Origin: Kryptolebias marmoratus
Taxonomy: Eukaryota; Chordata; Actinopteri; Cyprinodontiformes; Rivulidae
Assembly: GCF_001649575.2 (NCBI RefSeq)
Contig: NC_051431.1
Span: 23,162,389-23,226,388, forward strand
Direction of reading: 5' to 3'
DNA: 64,000 nt
In this document: positions 22,650 through 33,041 of the stretch, piece after piece
Numbering within the stretch: position 1 is the stretch's first letter
Layout of the letters: each line of letters starts with the position of its first letter
Notes under the pieces: model-generated
Seen by the model: the letters and a program-made list of their open reading frames with translations, nothing else
The model's database searches: none
Told to the model about the DNA's origin: nothing
Program-made: the position numbers and the translations under genes

Positions 22650-25600
22650 ATATAAACCAATATACAGAACCTGAAATTATTTTTTCCCCACACATCTGAA
22701 CTGCTCACTCTATGAAATATTATCGAAGTCAGGAAATGAGTTGTGATTTAACTGTGATTTTATGATTTTATACACAAATGTATACAAGAAGATACAGGAA
22801 AGGACATTTTGCAGGGTAATTGTGTTGTTTATATCTCTTTCCATGATTTGTAAAACAATCTGTGGGTACTTCAGGTTACATTTATTAAGTAATAAACCAA
22901 ATAATTAAGTCATTTCCTTCAGGGTATTTTATATTCCAGATTCTACAGCTTTCACAAACACGCAGCCAACAGTGTCAGTGTAGTGGGTCTTCTTCAGAGT
23001 CCTAATTCTGGCTGTGCTTCATCACTGTAATGCTGCCACCCCCGAGACTTTGGTTAAATTACATGTAATCAGAGCTGCTAAATAAGCATTTACATTTTAA
23101 TTTACCCAGGAGAGCCAAGTCTTCATATTTAATCCTATGTTCAATATTTACAGTAGACACACCAAGAACCTTCTTGGGGTGATTTAGATGCAAATTTAAA
23201 ACAGTAAATATCCTGGTTATTAAAAGCAAATGACTATGATTATTTTAATCCTATTATTTTGTGTAAAATCACAAATGTAAATATACCTGTTATTAATAAT
23301 CGTTAAACTTTTCGGTCTGACAGTAAATGTCTGGGGATGAGACTGCTTTGTTATACTTATAATCAACTGTACAACCAAATCAGTTAAAAGCTGACTTCCG
23401 TTGTTGACATTATTAAGGATAAATCTCTGTGACTGTGGATAATACACAGTATATCTGCAGAAATACCGATAGATTATTGAAAAGCCTTTTTAAATATGGA
23501 ATTCATCAGTTTGTGTGTTTTTCAGAGACACCACAAATGATGAAGAGGGAAAACATATTACAAATTATTGTTTTTTTTCTCAGAATTAACAACATAAGGT
23601 TGTTACTTTCTTTTTTACTGTTATAAAAAAGTAGTTAATATGTTGCTAAATTCACATTTATTAGCCTTTCTGGCTACTGATCGCAGCTGTAAGTGTTCCT
23701 CCACTGATTTCAGCTGGTCACCTTTCTTCCTCTTTCTTCTTTTCCATCTTCGTGACCGTTCACAAGTTTGATTATTTCCTTCTTTTTCTGTTTGAGTTTC
23801 AGTTCAGACATGCAGAGAGATACATCTAAAAGGTCAAAAATAATACATTTTTTTATACATATTAAACATTAATTTATTTCAAGATACTTTTTTAAACTGG
23901 CATTGAGACCTTTGATGCATGGAGTGTCTATCTTGGCAGCTGTATTTAGAATGTGTTTGATCGTTCATTTAAACAAATACTCGAAATGTCAGTTTACATA
24001 TCAAGAAATTTGAAAAAAAATCAATGTTTAAACATCACTGACACACTACTACTGTGCGCTAATAATACAACTTATTCGCTTGTGAAAAGAAAATCTCAGC
24101 TTCAGTGAAGCCACACTGTGACTCTTTCTGTAACAGAAATGTTACTCTGCTGCTTTAGCAATAAGAACCTGCTTAGGGACTTCACAGTAGATTTGTTTAT
24201 ACAGATAGGATGGAATGTGGAGAAGATATTACTGCAATGATTCTTCATAAAAACTGTCCTGCAAACAAACAAACTGAACTAATCATTTGAAACTAAAGAA
24301 CAACCTTTTTTTATTGTTTAATTTTCTTGAGGTCTTCATGCTAAATGCTTCTTTTACACATTTAGTTGTATTAAGAAATCATGAATGATGAATAATTGGT
24401 GAACTACTCACACGCACGCACCAGTGTGATTCCAGTTTTTGTTTTACTTTAACATCTGTGACTTGTCCAACAGCAGCAGACTCCTACACGTTTCAGCTCT
24501 TTATGGTCCACAGAGACACCAGATGGAATCAGTGAGATTTGTCACGGCACTGTTCAGAGGAATTCATTTCATGGTTTAGATAGCTGTGTGTACATGTGTG
24601 GAAGTGGGAGGGTTTATGGACTACAGCTGTCTGGGCTTGTTCTACTGCAGCTCTTATTGTGCTGCGCCAAAGTGACTAAAATCATTGTAAAAATAAATTC
24701 AGTGGCTGATTTCAGCTTGAAATTATACTGGTAGAAAGAGCTGTGAAGGATTCCTGCACCTCTATTCAAAGTCCTCTCATGTTTACCAAATCCTCCAAAC
24801 TGAATGTTACTATGGGAACAGATTCAGGAGGAGTAACACTTCATCATTCAGCCTGTAGACATGATTGTTTCTGAGAGATTTGAAGAATCAGGCAGATCCA
24901 GATTGTTGAGTCTCTTCATCATCACTTCTGAGGTTCTCACTGTTTGTCACAATAAGGACTGTAAGAAGGTCCAGCTTCAGTAAACACATCTCTAACCTCC
25001 AACACTCTGAACATAAAGAGTCGGTGACAGGCTGCTGAGTGGTCCCAAAGAGGAGAAATCAGAGCGGTGACACATTTCAATCACTCCTTACACAGCTAAC
25101 AAACAAGTGTAGAATGTGAAACAAGAGTGTGAGTGTGAATGGATACAGACAATTAAAGTGAATAATAAGTAAAGTTAAAGAAAGTGAATACAGTAGCAAC
25201 AAGTGACTCTGCAGAGAGCAGCAGAGGGATTTCTGTAGGAAGGTGTTCATGTTTCTGACTGGGGAAAACTGCTTAAGAATGACTTGACTCAGATGTAAAA
25301 ATGCTCATATGCAGTGTTTGTGTTTTATATGTACAACTTTATTGTGTTTGAGTTTGCAGTTAATGTTTTTTTGAGATTTTTATGCCGATGGAAAATAGAA
25401 TAAATACAATCTGGACTTTGACTTTTATTCGGTCTATCTAACCCTTCTTTTTCTTTGCTGACTTTTCCATGCAAGATCTTGTGAAGCTGGTACCTTCCTC
25501 CAACGGTCATTAGACAAAAGACAGGGTACACTCTGGACATGTCGCCAGTCCATCACAGTAATTTTCATTCCTCTGAACCAATTCCACTCTCTTTAAAAAC

Positions 25601-28600
25601 CTAGCACTGATGGTACCAAGGGATGAAAAGATAAAAGAGGTTTAATTGTGTCCCATTATTTCTGTAGACACATCTTAAATGGTCAGGACTTCAGACCAGT
25701 CCAATACCTGTACCCTCGGGTTAGTTAAAATGAACATGTGTCCAGTTTAGGATTGTGTTCTTGACATTTACTGAAAATCCTTCAGTAAATGTACCTGCAT
25801 CTCTTTAGAACTGTAGAGGGACAAATGTAGAAATGTCTAAGAATCACTGAATATGTTTTTCAAATATTTAAAGGGTTGATGTGTCAAATGTGTGTTGATT
25901 AACTTGAGATTTTTACTCATTTTTACTGCTGTATAAATTTATCATTACAGTCACCTGTTGAGCACGCTTGTTTGAAATAACATAATCAATATTTGTCTGT
26001 TTGCTTAATACCTCAGTTTCAGACCTAATTTGACTCCATGCCTACTTGTGTTTGGGTGTTGCAGGTCTTATATTTAGTGGTGGATTCACCAAAAAAGTTC
26101 AAGTCAAGACAAAACACATATTCTTTTTCTTAATTTCTGCCAGAAAAGTAAAATGTGATAAATAAAGTGTGAGAATAACTCTTATTCTGTGAATCTCCTC
26201 ACATGTCGGATCCTGTTAGAGCAAACCACATCAGCTGAGCTGATGAATGCTGTGACCCAGCAAACTGGAAGTTAATGACTGTAATAATCAAAACTGTAAA
26301 CAATAAATCACCTGAAAATAGAGATTTAAAGGTTGTCTGTGTGTGTGGCCAAATTGAGTTACAGTATTTAAGGTTACTACACAAAGCATTTCAATTTTAT
26401 TATTATTTGTTTTTTGTATTTTAGAGTTGTCACATATTCAAATACAGATATTATCTAATATAAGACACTAAAATGTTCTCAACTATAATATTTTCTACTT
26501 TTTTTACCCCCACTACAGTCCCATTCAGTATGATTTCTTACACCTGTCTTTAAAGTCAGGCAGAGACAATCTGAGACGCCTGTTTTAAGCAAATTATCAA
26601 GTGTTAGAATCTAAACAACCAAACTTAAACGTCCTGAATATAAAGAACAAAGAGGAAATACAGTTTTTTTTGCACAAGACAAACATGAGACCGAAGATGG
26701 CTGAGTTAAATGTATTTTATTTTTTTAGTTTCTTCTTTTGCTTCCATCTCTAGAAGTTTCATCAGAGTTGTTTTTGTCAGAGTTGAGTTACTGGTGATAA
26801 AAAATAAAGATTTTTTTTTTTCCTCTCTTCCTCCCACTCTCTCCTCCACACTTTACTTTTTTTTTACAGTAAGCATTTTCATTTCAGCTTCAACATGTCA
26901 GAAGTAATATTCCAATTTTTTTCCACCTACACAATTCATATGCTTTTCATTTTAGATGTGGGATCAAAAAATCAGTAAAACAGTGATATTTTAACCTCTG
27001 TTCCACAGTCTCTGACCCAGACTACTAGTTTTACCAAGAGTTCAGTGTCAGGTGTGAATAATCAGATCAGTCTGTAATGCACTTACACATGCGTTGGCTC
27101 TGCTGGTTACTGAGAACAGAAACATAAATGAAATCGTCTGAGGCAATTAGCGGAGTTAAGTGTGAGAACAACTCCTGTAATTAGCAAGAAGTAAACCTGT
27201 GGCTGATGTGACAAGAAACAGGAGATAAAAGGAAACTCTGCGCTTTGCTCAGCACCTGCTGCACTCTGAGTTGCTCTTTTGTTTGTTGGAGTTTAGATAC
27301 ATTTTTTTTTCTTCCTGTGTTCCATTTTTTCTCTTTTTTTGTCAGTATTATTGCGGAGTTAGCGGCAGCTCATTTGCGTTATTTCAGATTATTTATGTAT
27401 CAATCATTAACTCTGTGGTTAATGTCTGCTTGCAGAACAATACAGCAGGTTAAACTGTGTCAAAGGACTTTCCTAAATGGCAGATACTGATCCACACCTT
27501 AAGCAGATCCAAACACTGTTTCACACATTTTGACTAAACAGCAAATATTAGAGGTGCTCAGGTGTAATTTACACATCTGCCAAAAAACCACCTGGAAAGA
27601 TGTACATTTTGCTCATGTCAGTTTCAGCTACAGATGTTGACATGCAGGCAGGGTGTGCTCTGACAAGAGATGTGAAAATTATTTGTAAAGAAACAGCTGG
27701 AGAACCATCTGGTGAACAGCTGAGGTCTCAGCTCTTCATGTCAGTGAAAAAAAGCTGATCTGCAGAGGCTCAGTTGAGTCCAGACCACTTGAACTCCAAC
27801 CAGTCGGTGATGCTTTACTCTGTTGTCATTTGACTCTCTGTTGGAAACAAAGACTTACAAACCCTGAACATGTTGAGGGAAGCCCTCAGAGGTTTTGCAT
27901 GTCAGCTGAGAGCTGATGCCTTACAGCAGAAAGCTCAAGTTTAATAAGTGTAAAACAGTCATAAATCCAATGTTCTCAGCACAGATATGGGTAATCAGCT
28001 GCAGCTCTGCTGTGATGTGAACCTCCAAGATGGAGTCACCAGAAATAGACAGAGACTTTATTCAGGACAGAGACCAACAGCAGAGCAAAGCTGAAACTGG
28101 AGCTCCAGGAGTCATTAGCAGACTGCAAGAACTACAAGGCATCTGTTGCTTCAGTATAAATTATATATATTTATATTTTTACATTTTCTTCCTGTGTTCA
28201 GTCTGTGGTGTTCTGGTTGATTAATTGAACTCTGTGACATGTTTCTTCTTCCCTGCACACCATCCCACCTGAGGCTGCCCTGAGGCTTTGTCAGCAGAGC
28301 TTCTGAGTGTTTGTTAAAGCCCAGGGGAGCCCCAGGGAGTCATTTTTGGTATGCAGAGTAGTTTACAGCTTGTGACATCACTGTTGTGAGACATCTTGAC
28401 ACAGTAACTGAAAATTTCATAGAAGCTTCTTGCAATAAAATGCTTTATTGTTAAACCGTGACAGTCTCCTAAGTCTTTTTTCTTTTGGTCCCCAATCCAT
28501 AAATGTTTCCAAGTTTCCCACATGAAGAAATTTCTCATGTTTTCCCTCCAAACAGCAACAAACTCATAAAGATGAGCTGGAGACTCACACTGACATCCTG

Positions 28601-28990
28601 AGGTCTGTTAGAGAGCAGGAACACGCCGTGCTGGGAATTAATTATGGATCAAGATGTTTAGAGGTCAGGCTTTGACCCCAGTCTTCAGTATAGGACATGA
28701 GTGGATTAAACTGTCCTAAACAAAGCAGATTTTTTTTTAAACAAACAATATGCAATGTTGGATAACTCTTTAAAAAAAGCATCTGTATTTTCTTGTTTCA
28801 GGCATCACATTTAGTCGGTATATTCTTGTTATACGGACACTGCTTACTCATGTGCATAGAAATGAATGACACTAACTCATGTAAAGTCACTTGCAACCAT
28901 CTGCTATAAAGTTACTCATCAGAAACTTTTGTCTAGAAGAGTCTTTGGTTATGCGTCTGCATCATGGAGCCATTCCACCCCCCCACCACC
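22650..28990. other. 6.3 kb non-coding DNA, mostly unique
   Basis: Apart from the small SINE relic at 25.4-25.56 kb I see no repeat family, RNA gene or defensible exon. Short frames (for example at 28030-28224) lack homology cues. The 27.06-27.25 kb part contains homeodomain-like TAAT cores in a higher-complexity context and is listed as a finding only. Confidence 0.4.
25425..25560 (-). mobile_element. SINE tail fragment
   Basis: On the minus strand it reads 'ctgtgatggactggcgacat', then 'gtccagagtgtaccctgtc'. This is the conserved tail of the teleost SINE also present at 36.1-36.3 and 59.0 kb. The head is missing. Confidence 0.6.
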
Positions 28991-29005
28991 TGCACACACA
29001 CACAC

Positions 29006-29295
29006 AGTGGCTCAGGAGGTAGGGGGTTGTCCTGTAACCAAAGGGTTGTCGGTTCAAATCCCCACTCTGTCTGTCTCAGCAGTTGTGTCCTTGGGCAAGA
29101 CACTTCACTTGCCTTGCCTACTGGTGGTCAGAGGGTTCGGTGGTGTCAGTGTAATGGCAGCTGTGGCAACAATGTAGCTTACTGCCATCAGTGCGTGAAT
29201 GAGTAGATGAATGGATGGATGAATGACTGACTGTAGTGTAAGGCACTTTGGGGTCCTTGGACTAGATAAAGTAATTTACAAGTGCAAGCCATTTT
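29006..29295 (+). mobile_element. full-length tRNA-derived SINE
   Basis: The tRNA-like head has an A box TGGCTCAGGAGG (29008-29019) and a B box GGTTCAAATCC (29051-29061), the two internal RNA polymerase III promoter elements. The body follows, with 'tccttgggcaagacacttca' and 'caatgtagcttactgcc', and the tail is 'ctttggggtccttggactag', 'aagtgcaagccattt'. It cannot be a tRNA gene because the cloverleaf arms after the B box do not close and a long unrelated body follows. The 3' half recurs at 16.95 kb. Confidence 0.85.
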
Positions 29296-29712
29296 TCAGT
29301 TGCAATTTTGGATTTTTACTGATGGACTTTAACCGCTCTTTTTCCATGACGGAGTGATTATACAAATGCTGAACTGAAATGTGTTTCGAAGCCAGCATCA
29401 GTGAAAATATAGCCATAAAACATGTTTTTTTTGTTGCAATTTTAAGTTAAAAATAAAAATACTTTTTTTTTGGTAATTCTGAATATTGCAGAATATTATA
29501 TATTATATATTATATACATGACTACCCCAGAAGTGTGACGTGTACAGAGTTGCTGAGGTTTCAGCCACTCATCAATGAGTGGATGAATACCGGTACAATA
29601 TAGTTCAGTTCGTTGGAATTAATTGTTCGAACTGAACTGGCCAGAAATTACCTCTAGAGTTTAACTTTTTAGCTTTCCGATGTCGTGACAGTGATCTGAG
29701 GGTAATCAGTTC

Positions 29713-29904
29713 TCACTGTTCCACATTCCCAACTTGGTCATTATGTGCATTGTTTTGTCGGCCATGACTGTCCTGGTGATCATCAGAATCTGAATCTGAA
29801 GAGTTTTCATCTGATTCCAGAGATCCAGCTGTCAGTTCAGGTTCATACTGGTATGGTTGTATATCCATTACTCCCACAGTCTTCCAGCATTTCTTTGTGT
29901 TCAA
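29713..29904 (-). CDS. acidic ORF, unidentified (possibly element-borne)
   Basis: A 63-codon frame with normal composition: MDIQPYQYEPELTAG, then an Asp/Ser-rich stretch (SSDSDSDDHQD), then QVGNVEQ and a stop. The PYQYEPE-plus-acidic-linker pattern resembles the lead-in to zinc-binding 'P2X7 C-terminal-like' proteins that I recall from fish transposon-associated genes. The Cys-rich domain itself is not visible downstream. It adjoins a Tc1 relic and an 11-bp hairpin. I treat it as a likely broken fragment. Confidence 0.35.
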   Translation of the reverse strand: MNTKKCWKTVGVMDIQPYQYEPELTAGSLESDENSSDSDSDDHQDSHGRQNNAHNDQVGNVEQ

Positions 29905-30104
29905 AAAAGGCTTCTTCTTCCATTTCCACTAGTAAACAACCAGACAGTAGTGGCGTTCTTGGCCAGCCAGGGCACAGCGAACGTCATCACCCACTTTGGA
30001 AGTATTTGACTTAAATGCTAAAAACAGTTTATATAATTTTTAGGTCAGATAAAAGAATTTCTGCAATGTTGTGTGGATGTGTTTGGCTAAATAACAAACA
30101 TGAA

Positions 30105-30900
30105 ATGTAATGTTAGCCTGCTTTATGGATCCAGAAAACTGTTTCATGTGTATTTGGGATCATTTTCCTGTTGGAACACCCAAATGTGTTCAAGTTTCAG
30201 TGGTCCATTTGATGCAAAGTTTAACAAATATGAAGCTTGTCGCCTTCCTTTACTATCCTAAGCTTTTTGTGCAATGCAATAGTACTTCAATTATTATAAT
30301 GCTCTTAGGTTTGAAAGCCTCACTTTGACTTCTCCAAACATACTTCTTATCATTGTAGCCAAACAACTCAGCCTTTTCTTGTCTGACCATAAAACCTTTC
30401 TTCAGAAAATATTTAGTTTGTCTATGTGGACAGCTGTAAATTTCAGTTGAACTTAGAGGTGTCTCTTTTGGAGCAGGGGCTGTTTTTCTTGGTCAATACC
30501 CTGTCAGTCTATGGTGATGTAAAACTGGCTGTGGACAGGGGCACTGTTTTTATGACAGGCTTGATGAGTCTTGGTGGCTCCTGAGTTTCTCCTGAACATC
30601 TTTTCTTTAATTTTCAATTTTATTTCATCTGAGGGAGGCAGATGAGTATTAGGCAATTAAAAAGGTGCTGTCAGACATCTTTTTTTCTTTTTTTTTTACG
30701 TTACCATTTGCAGTGAATGATCACTAATGAGAAGTTAAATGTCAAGTTAAATGGCATTTTAGAACCTTCAGGAGCATTTATTACAAATATTTAGGGGGAT
30801 ATGTATATATTTGAGACGGTATGTGTAACTTTGACCCTTTTTGGATTAGAGTAAATCCACAATAATCTTAAATTTGTACACCCAGTTCTTGAGTTTATTT
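30105..30900 (-). mobile_element. Tc1/mariner-type transposon relic
   Basis: The minus strand carries a broken Tc1-type transposase (see the pseudogene inside). The + side at about 30780-30900 ('atatatttgagacggtatg', 'gattagagtaaatccacaa') resembles the non-coding end region of a Tc1 family that I recall from fish. A matching second inverted terminal repeat was not found. Borders are approximate. Confidence 0.6.
30116..30620 (-). pseudogene. Tc1-like transposase remnant
   Basis: Read on the minus strand in shifting frames, three Tc1 transposase landmarks appear in order. First is a VLWSDKK segment (family: VLWSDE, first catalytic Asp region). Next is ELFGYNDKKYVWR. Last is WVFQQENDPKYT followed by a stop (family: W.FQQDNDPKHT, second Asp region). 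The Gly-rich HGGGSIM-type block expected between the last two is deleted, and several stops and frameshifts occur. It is inactive, with no sign of host use. Confidence 0.75.
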
Positions 30901-32367
30901 ATTTTAAAATGCTTGGAGTGAAATCAATCAATGAAAGCCTTGAAGTATTAACACTGATGCCCCCGATGAGTGTGTGTAAACCTCTGACTGCAACTGTCTT
31001 TGACCTTCAATATCCTCGCTTCTCTGAGTTTGACAAGAAACTCTCTTCCTCAGTTTTATATATTTTAGTGAGAATCTTTCTAACCTCTGCTGTATTTTTG
31101 TTTTTTTTGTTTTTTTTCCTGCTGGCACAACGAGAACAGCAGTCTGTTCAGTATTCTCCTCTTTTGTCTCAAATACAAATGAAAAGAGTAATGGAAGCAG
31201 GTGGAGGGTGTAAATAAAGTCTGAAGTTCAGCAGTGTCATGGAATCCTGTGGGTGGAAGCTTTGTGAATAGTTTGAATAAAAATGAAACAAAACTAAAAA
31301 CACAAATCCACAAAAAATTGGAATTATTCCCACCTAGTGTAGTGACATTTTACCAAATAACCAAGAGACATTTGCGTTACCTATATTGTGAATAGTACTA
31401 TGAATAATTGTAGTATTCATTATTCAGAAATGTCTGTCTGTATGTATTATCACAATTGCGTACCTATTTTAGCCAAAGTTAAAACTATGATGCTGAGATA
31501 CTGCTTTGGTTGAACCAAATCATTTAAAAAGTGAAAAACTCTAAAAATATTAAAGCTATTTCTTTTTAACCACAATTACCCAAAAGTCCCTTTTTTCTTC
31601 AGGAACTGACGAAGAAATAAAGACCTATTGCGCCCAAAACTGTGGACACAGATTTGAATTCCTCTCCCCCTTTTGTTTAATTTATTTTATTTTTATTTTT
31701 GCCAGAAAGGAATGTAGACTTCCTGTATTTATTCACATACAAAAAATGATTGCAGGGTAACTAAACAACCATTACTGAAAGAAGAAAGGCATAACTACTT
31801 AGTGAAGTGATTTAAAAAAAATATGCTTGACTCATTTTTGGGATTCTGAACAGAACAAAAACCACAGAAAAGCTACAGTTTGCAGGAGCAATGACAAACA
31901 TTGAATTCAATTGAAAAGCAAAAACAAAGAAAATAAAAGCATCAGAATTGGAGCTTCAAGGACTGACTGTCGAACACAGCCTGTAGCTACCTTATATACA
32001 CCCCGATATTGTGTATTAAAGGCAGGAGGCAGAGGCACATTATAAAAACATTTTTTGTTAAGTACAAATTTCCTCATTATGACCTGTTTACTTTCATTTA
32101 AAATAAATAAAATCCTTACTTGCGTGGTTGTAAGACATTTAATTAGTTTAAACGTTTAAGGTGAAAATAAAAGCAAAAGAAAGCGGTTTATTGATGGTGA
32201 GGGTTTTTTTTTTTTCTTTTCTTTTCTTTTTTTCACCAACTCATTTTGTCATGGTGTGGTGCTGAATAAAATGTGCGGATTTTACCCACATCGATCTGTT
32301 TTGACCCAGTAAAGGAAGGTTTCCTCGACACATCTCGACTTTCAGCTCAGGAAGGGAATCCTCACAT

Positions 32368-32416
32368 CCACACACACACACACGCGCGCGCGCGCACACC
32401 CACCCACCCACACACA
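32368..32416. repeat. compound (CA)n(CG)n microsatellite
   Basis: Alternating CA units run into CGCGCGCGCG and back to CA and CCCA repeats. Alternating purine-pyrimidine DNA of this kind can adopt Z-form. It lies immediately upstream of the candidate first exon. Confidence 0.9.
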
Positions 32417-32653
32417 GAGGTAAATCCTCACTGGGTCGGTAAGTTCCTGTAGGGGGCGCTAAAGTCCACGTGAAAGCAGCGGAAAGAAGCAGTGACCGCG
32501 TCTCCAGCTCTCTGTTCATCAGCTCCTCTCAGAGTCGGATTTCGTCCTCGTCTCTTCTTCATCTGCTGCTGTTTTCTCTTCTGGAAACTCCCCGCCAGAG
32601 AAGGATCTTCGTCTGGAGGAGTGCAGAGCTTTTCCACCTGAGGACCGGACGCC
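32417..32653 (+). promoter_or_regulatory. candidate promoter / 5' UTR, CpG-richer segment
   Basis: This block has clearly more CpG than the rest of the window ('gggggcgctaaag', 'ccacgtg', 'gaccgcgtctcc', 'gtcggatttcgtcctcgtc', 'gaggaccggacgcc'). It contains a CACGTG E-box and a pyrimidine-rich region. It leads directly into an ATG in good context. I see no TATA box, which fits a CpG-type promoter. The start site cannot be placed by eye. Confidence 0.45.
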
Positions 32654-32717
32654 ATGCCTTACTTCTGGATACACACTGCGTGGATCACCGGAGTCACTTT
32701 CTTCTTTGGATTTCAAG
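32654..32717 (+). CDS. candidate first coding exon, signal-peptide-like, gene unknown
   Basis: The ATG lies in gacgccATGc, close to the vertebrate start consensus. The 21 codons read MPYFWIHTAWITGVTFFFGF-Q, a short N-region followed by an uninterrupted hydrophobic core, as in a signal peptide. The sequence then reads CAAG|GCAAGG, a plausible GC-type splice donor. An intron there would be in phase 1, the usual phase after signal-peptide exons of secreted and Ig-superfamily proteins. If it is not spliced, the frame stops at 32750-32752 after 32 codons. No downstream exon was found in the remaining 31 kb, which would imply a very long intron. I do not recognise the protein. Confidence 0.4.
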
Positions 32718-32752
32718 GCAAGGGATCGTGTTGTTCTTCTGTATATTTCTGA
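32654..32752 (+). other. alternative reading: 32-codon upstream ORF in a 5' UTR exon ending at 32837
   Basis: A strong canonical donor, GAAG|GTATGT, follows at 32837/32838. If that donor is used, the exon contains this complete 32-codon frame (stop TGA at 32750-32752) and the true start would be in a later exon. The two models are exclusive for any one transcript but could be alternative isoforms. Confidence 0.3.
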
Positions 32753-32837
32753 CCTGACGTTTCTGAGAGGACTCTAACATCTACAGAGGATGTTTTAAAT
32801 GTGTCTCTCTCCATCTGACGCTGACTGGAGTCTGAAG

Positions 32838-32843
32838 GTATGT
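32838..32843 (+). promoter_or_regulatory. candidate 5' splice site (GTATGT)
   Basis: GAAG|GTATGTGG fits the donor consensus well and lies 184 bases after the candidate ATG. It is the best canonical donor close downstream of the CpG-rich block. Confidence 0.4.
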
Positions 32844-32949
32844 GGAGTGACTTCCCTCACTGAAAACACCTGATGAGGCAGAAATTCTTCAGCCTCTGGA
32901 GGAGAAGCTCTGAATTTGGGCTGAATAAAGTTACCTATGAGTGGAAATC

Positions 32950-33041
32950 AGCTGACAGCAGTCTGTGAGGACAGTAACAGAGTGGGACAGAGATTAGTTG
33001 ACAGAAGACTGTGTGGACAATAGCAGAGTGGGACACAGGTG
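32950..33041 (+). repeat. 46-bp tandem duplication
   Basis: Two adjacent 46-base units (32950-32995 and 32996-33041) share blocks such as 'ctgtg.ggaca', 'cagagtgggaca' and 'tgacag.ag'. It is an imperfect two-copy minisatellite in the putative intron start. Confidence 0.75.

Noticed and set aside
28030..28224. Possible exon starting MESPEIDRDFIQDRD
   Set aside because: The first 36 codons look protein-like, but the frame degenerates into Tyr/Phe runs, and no splice donor or homology cue was convincing.
29006..29080. Possible tRNA gene (A and B boxes present)
   Set aside because: Arms do not close into a cloverleaf, and a SINE body and tail follow. It is a tRNA-derived SINE head.
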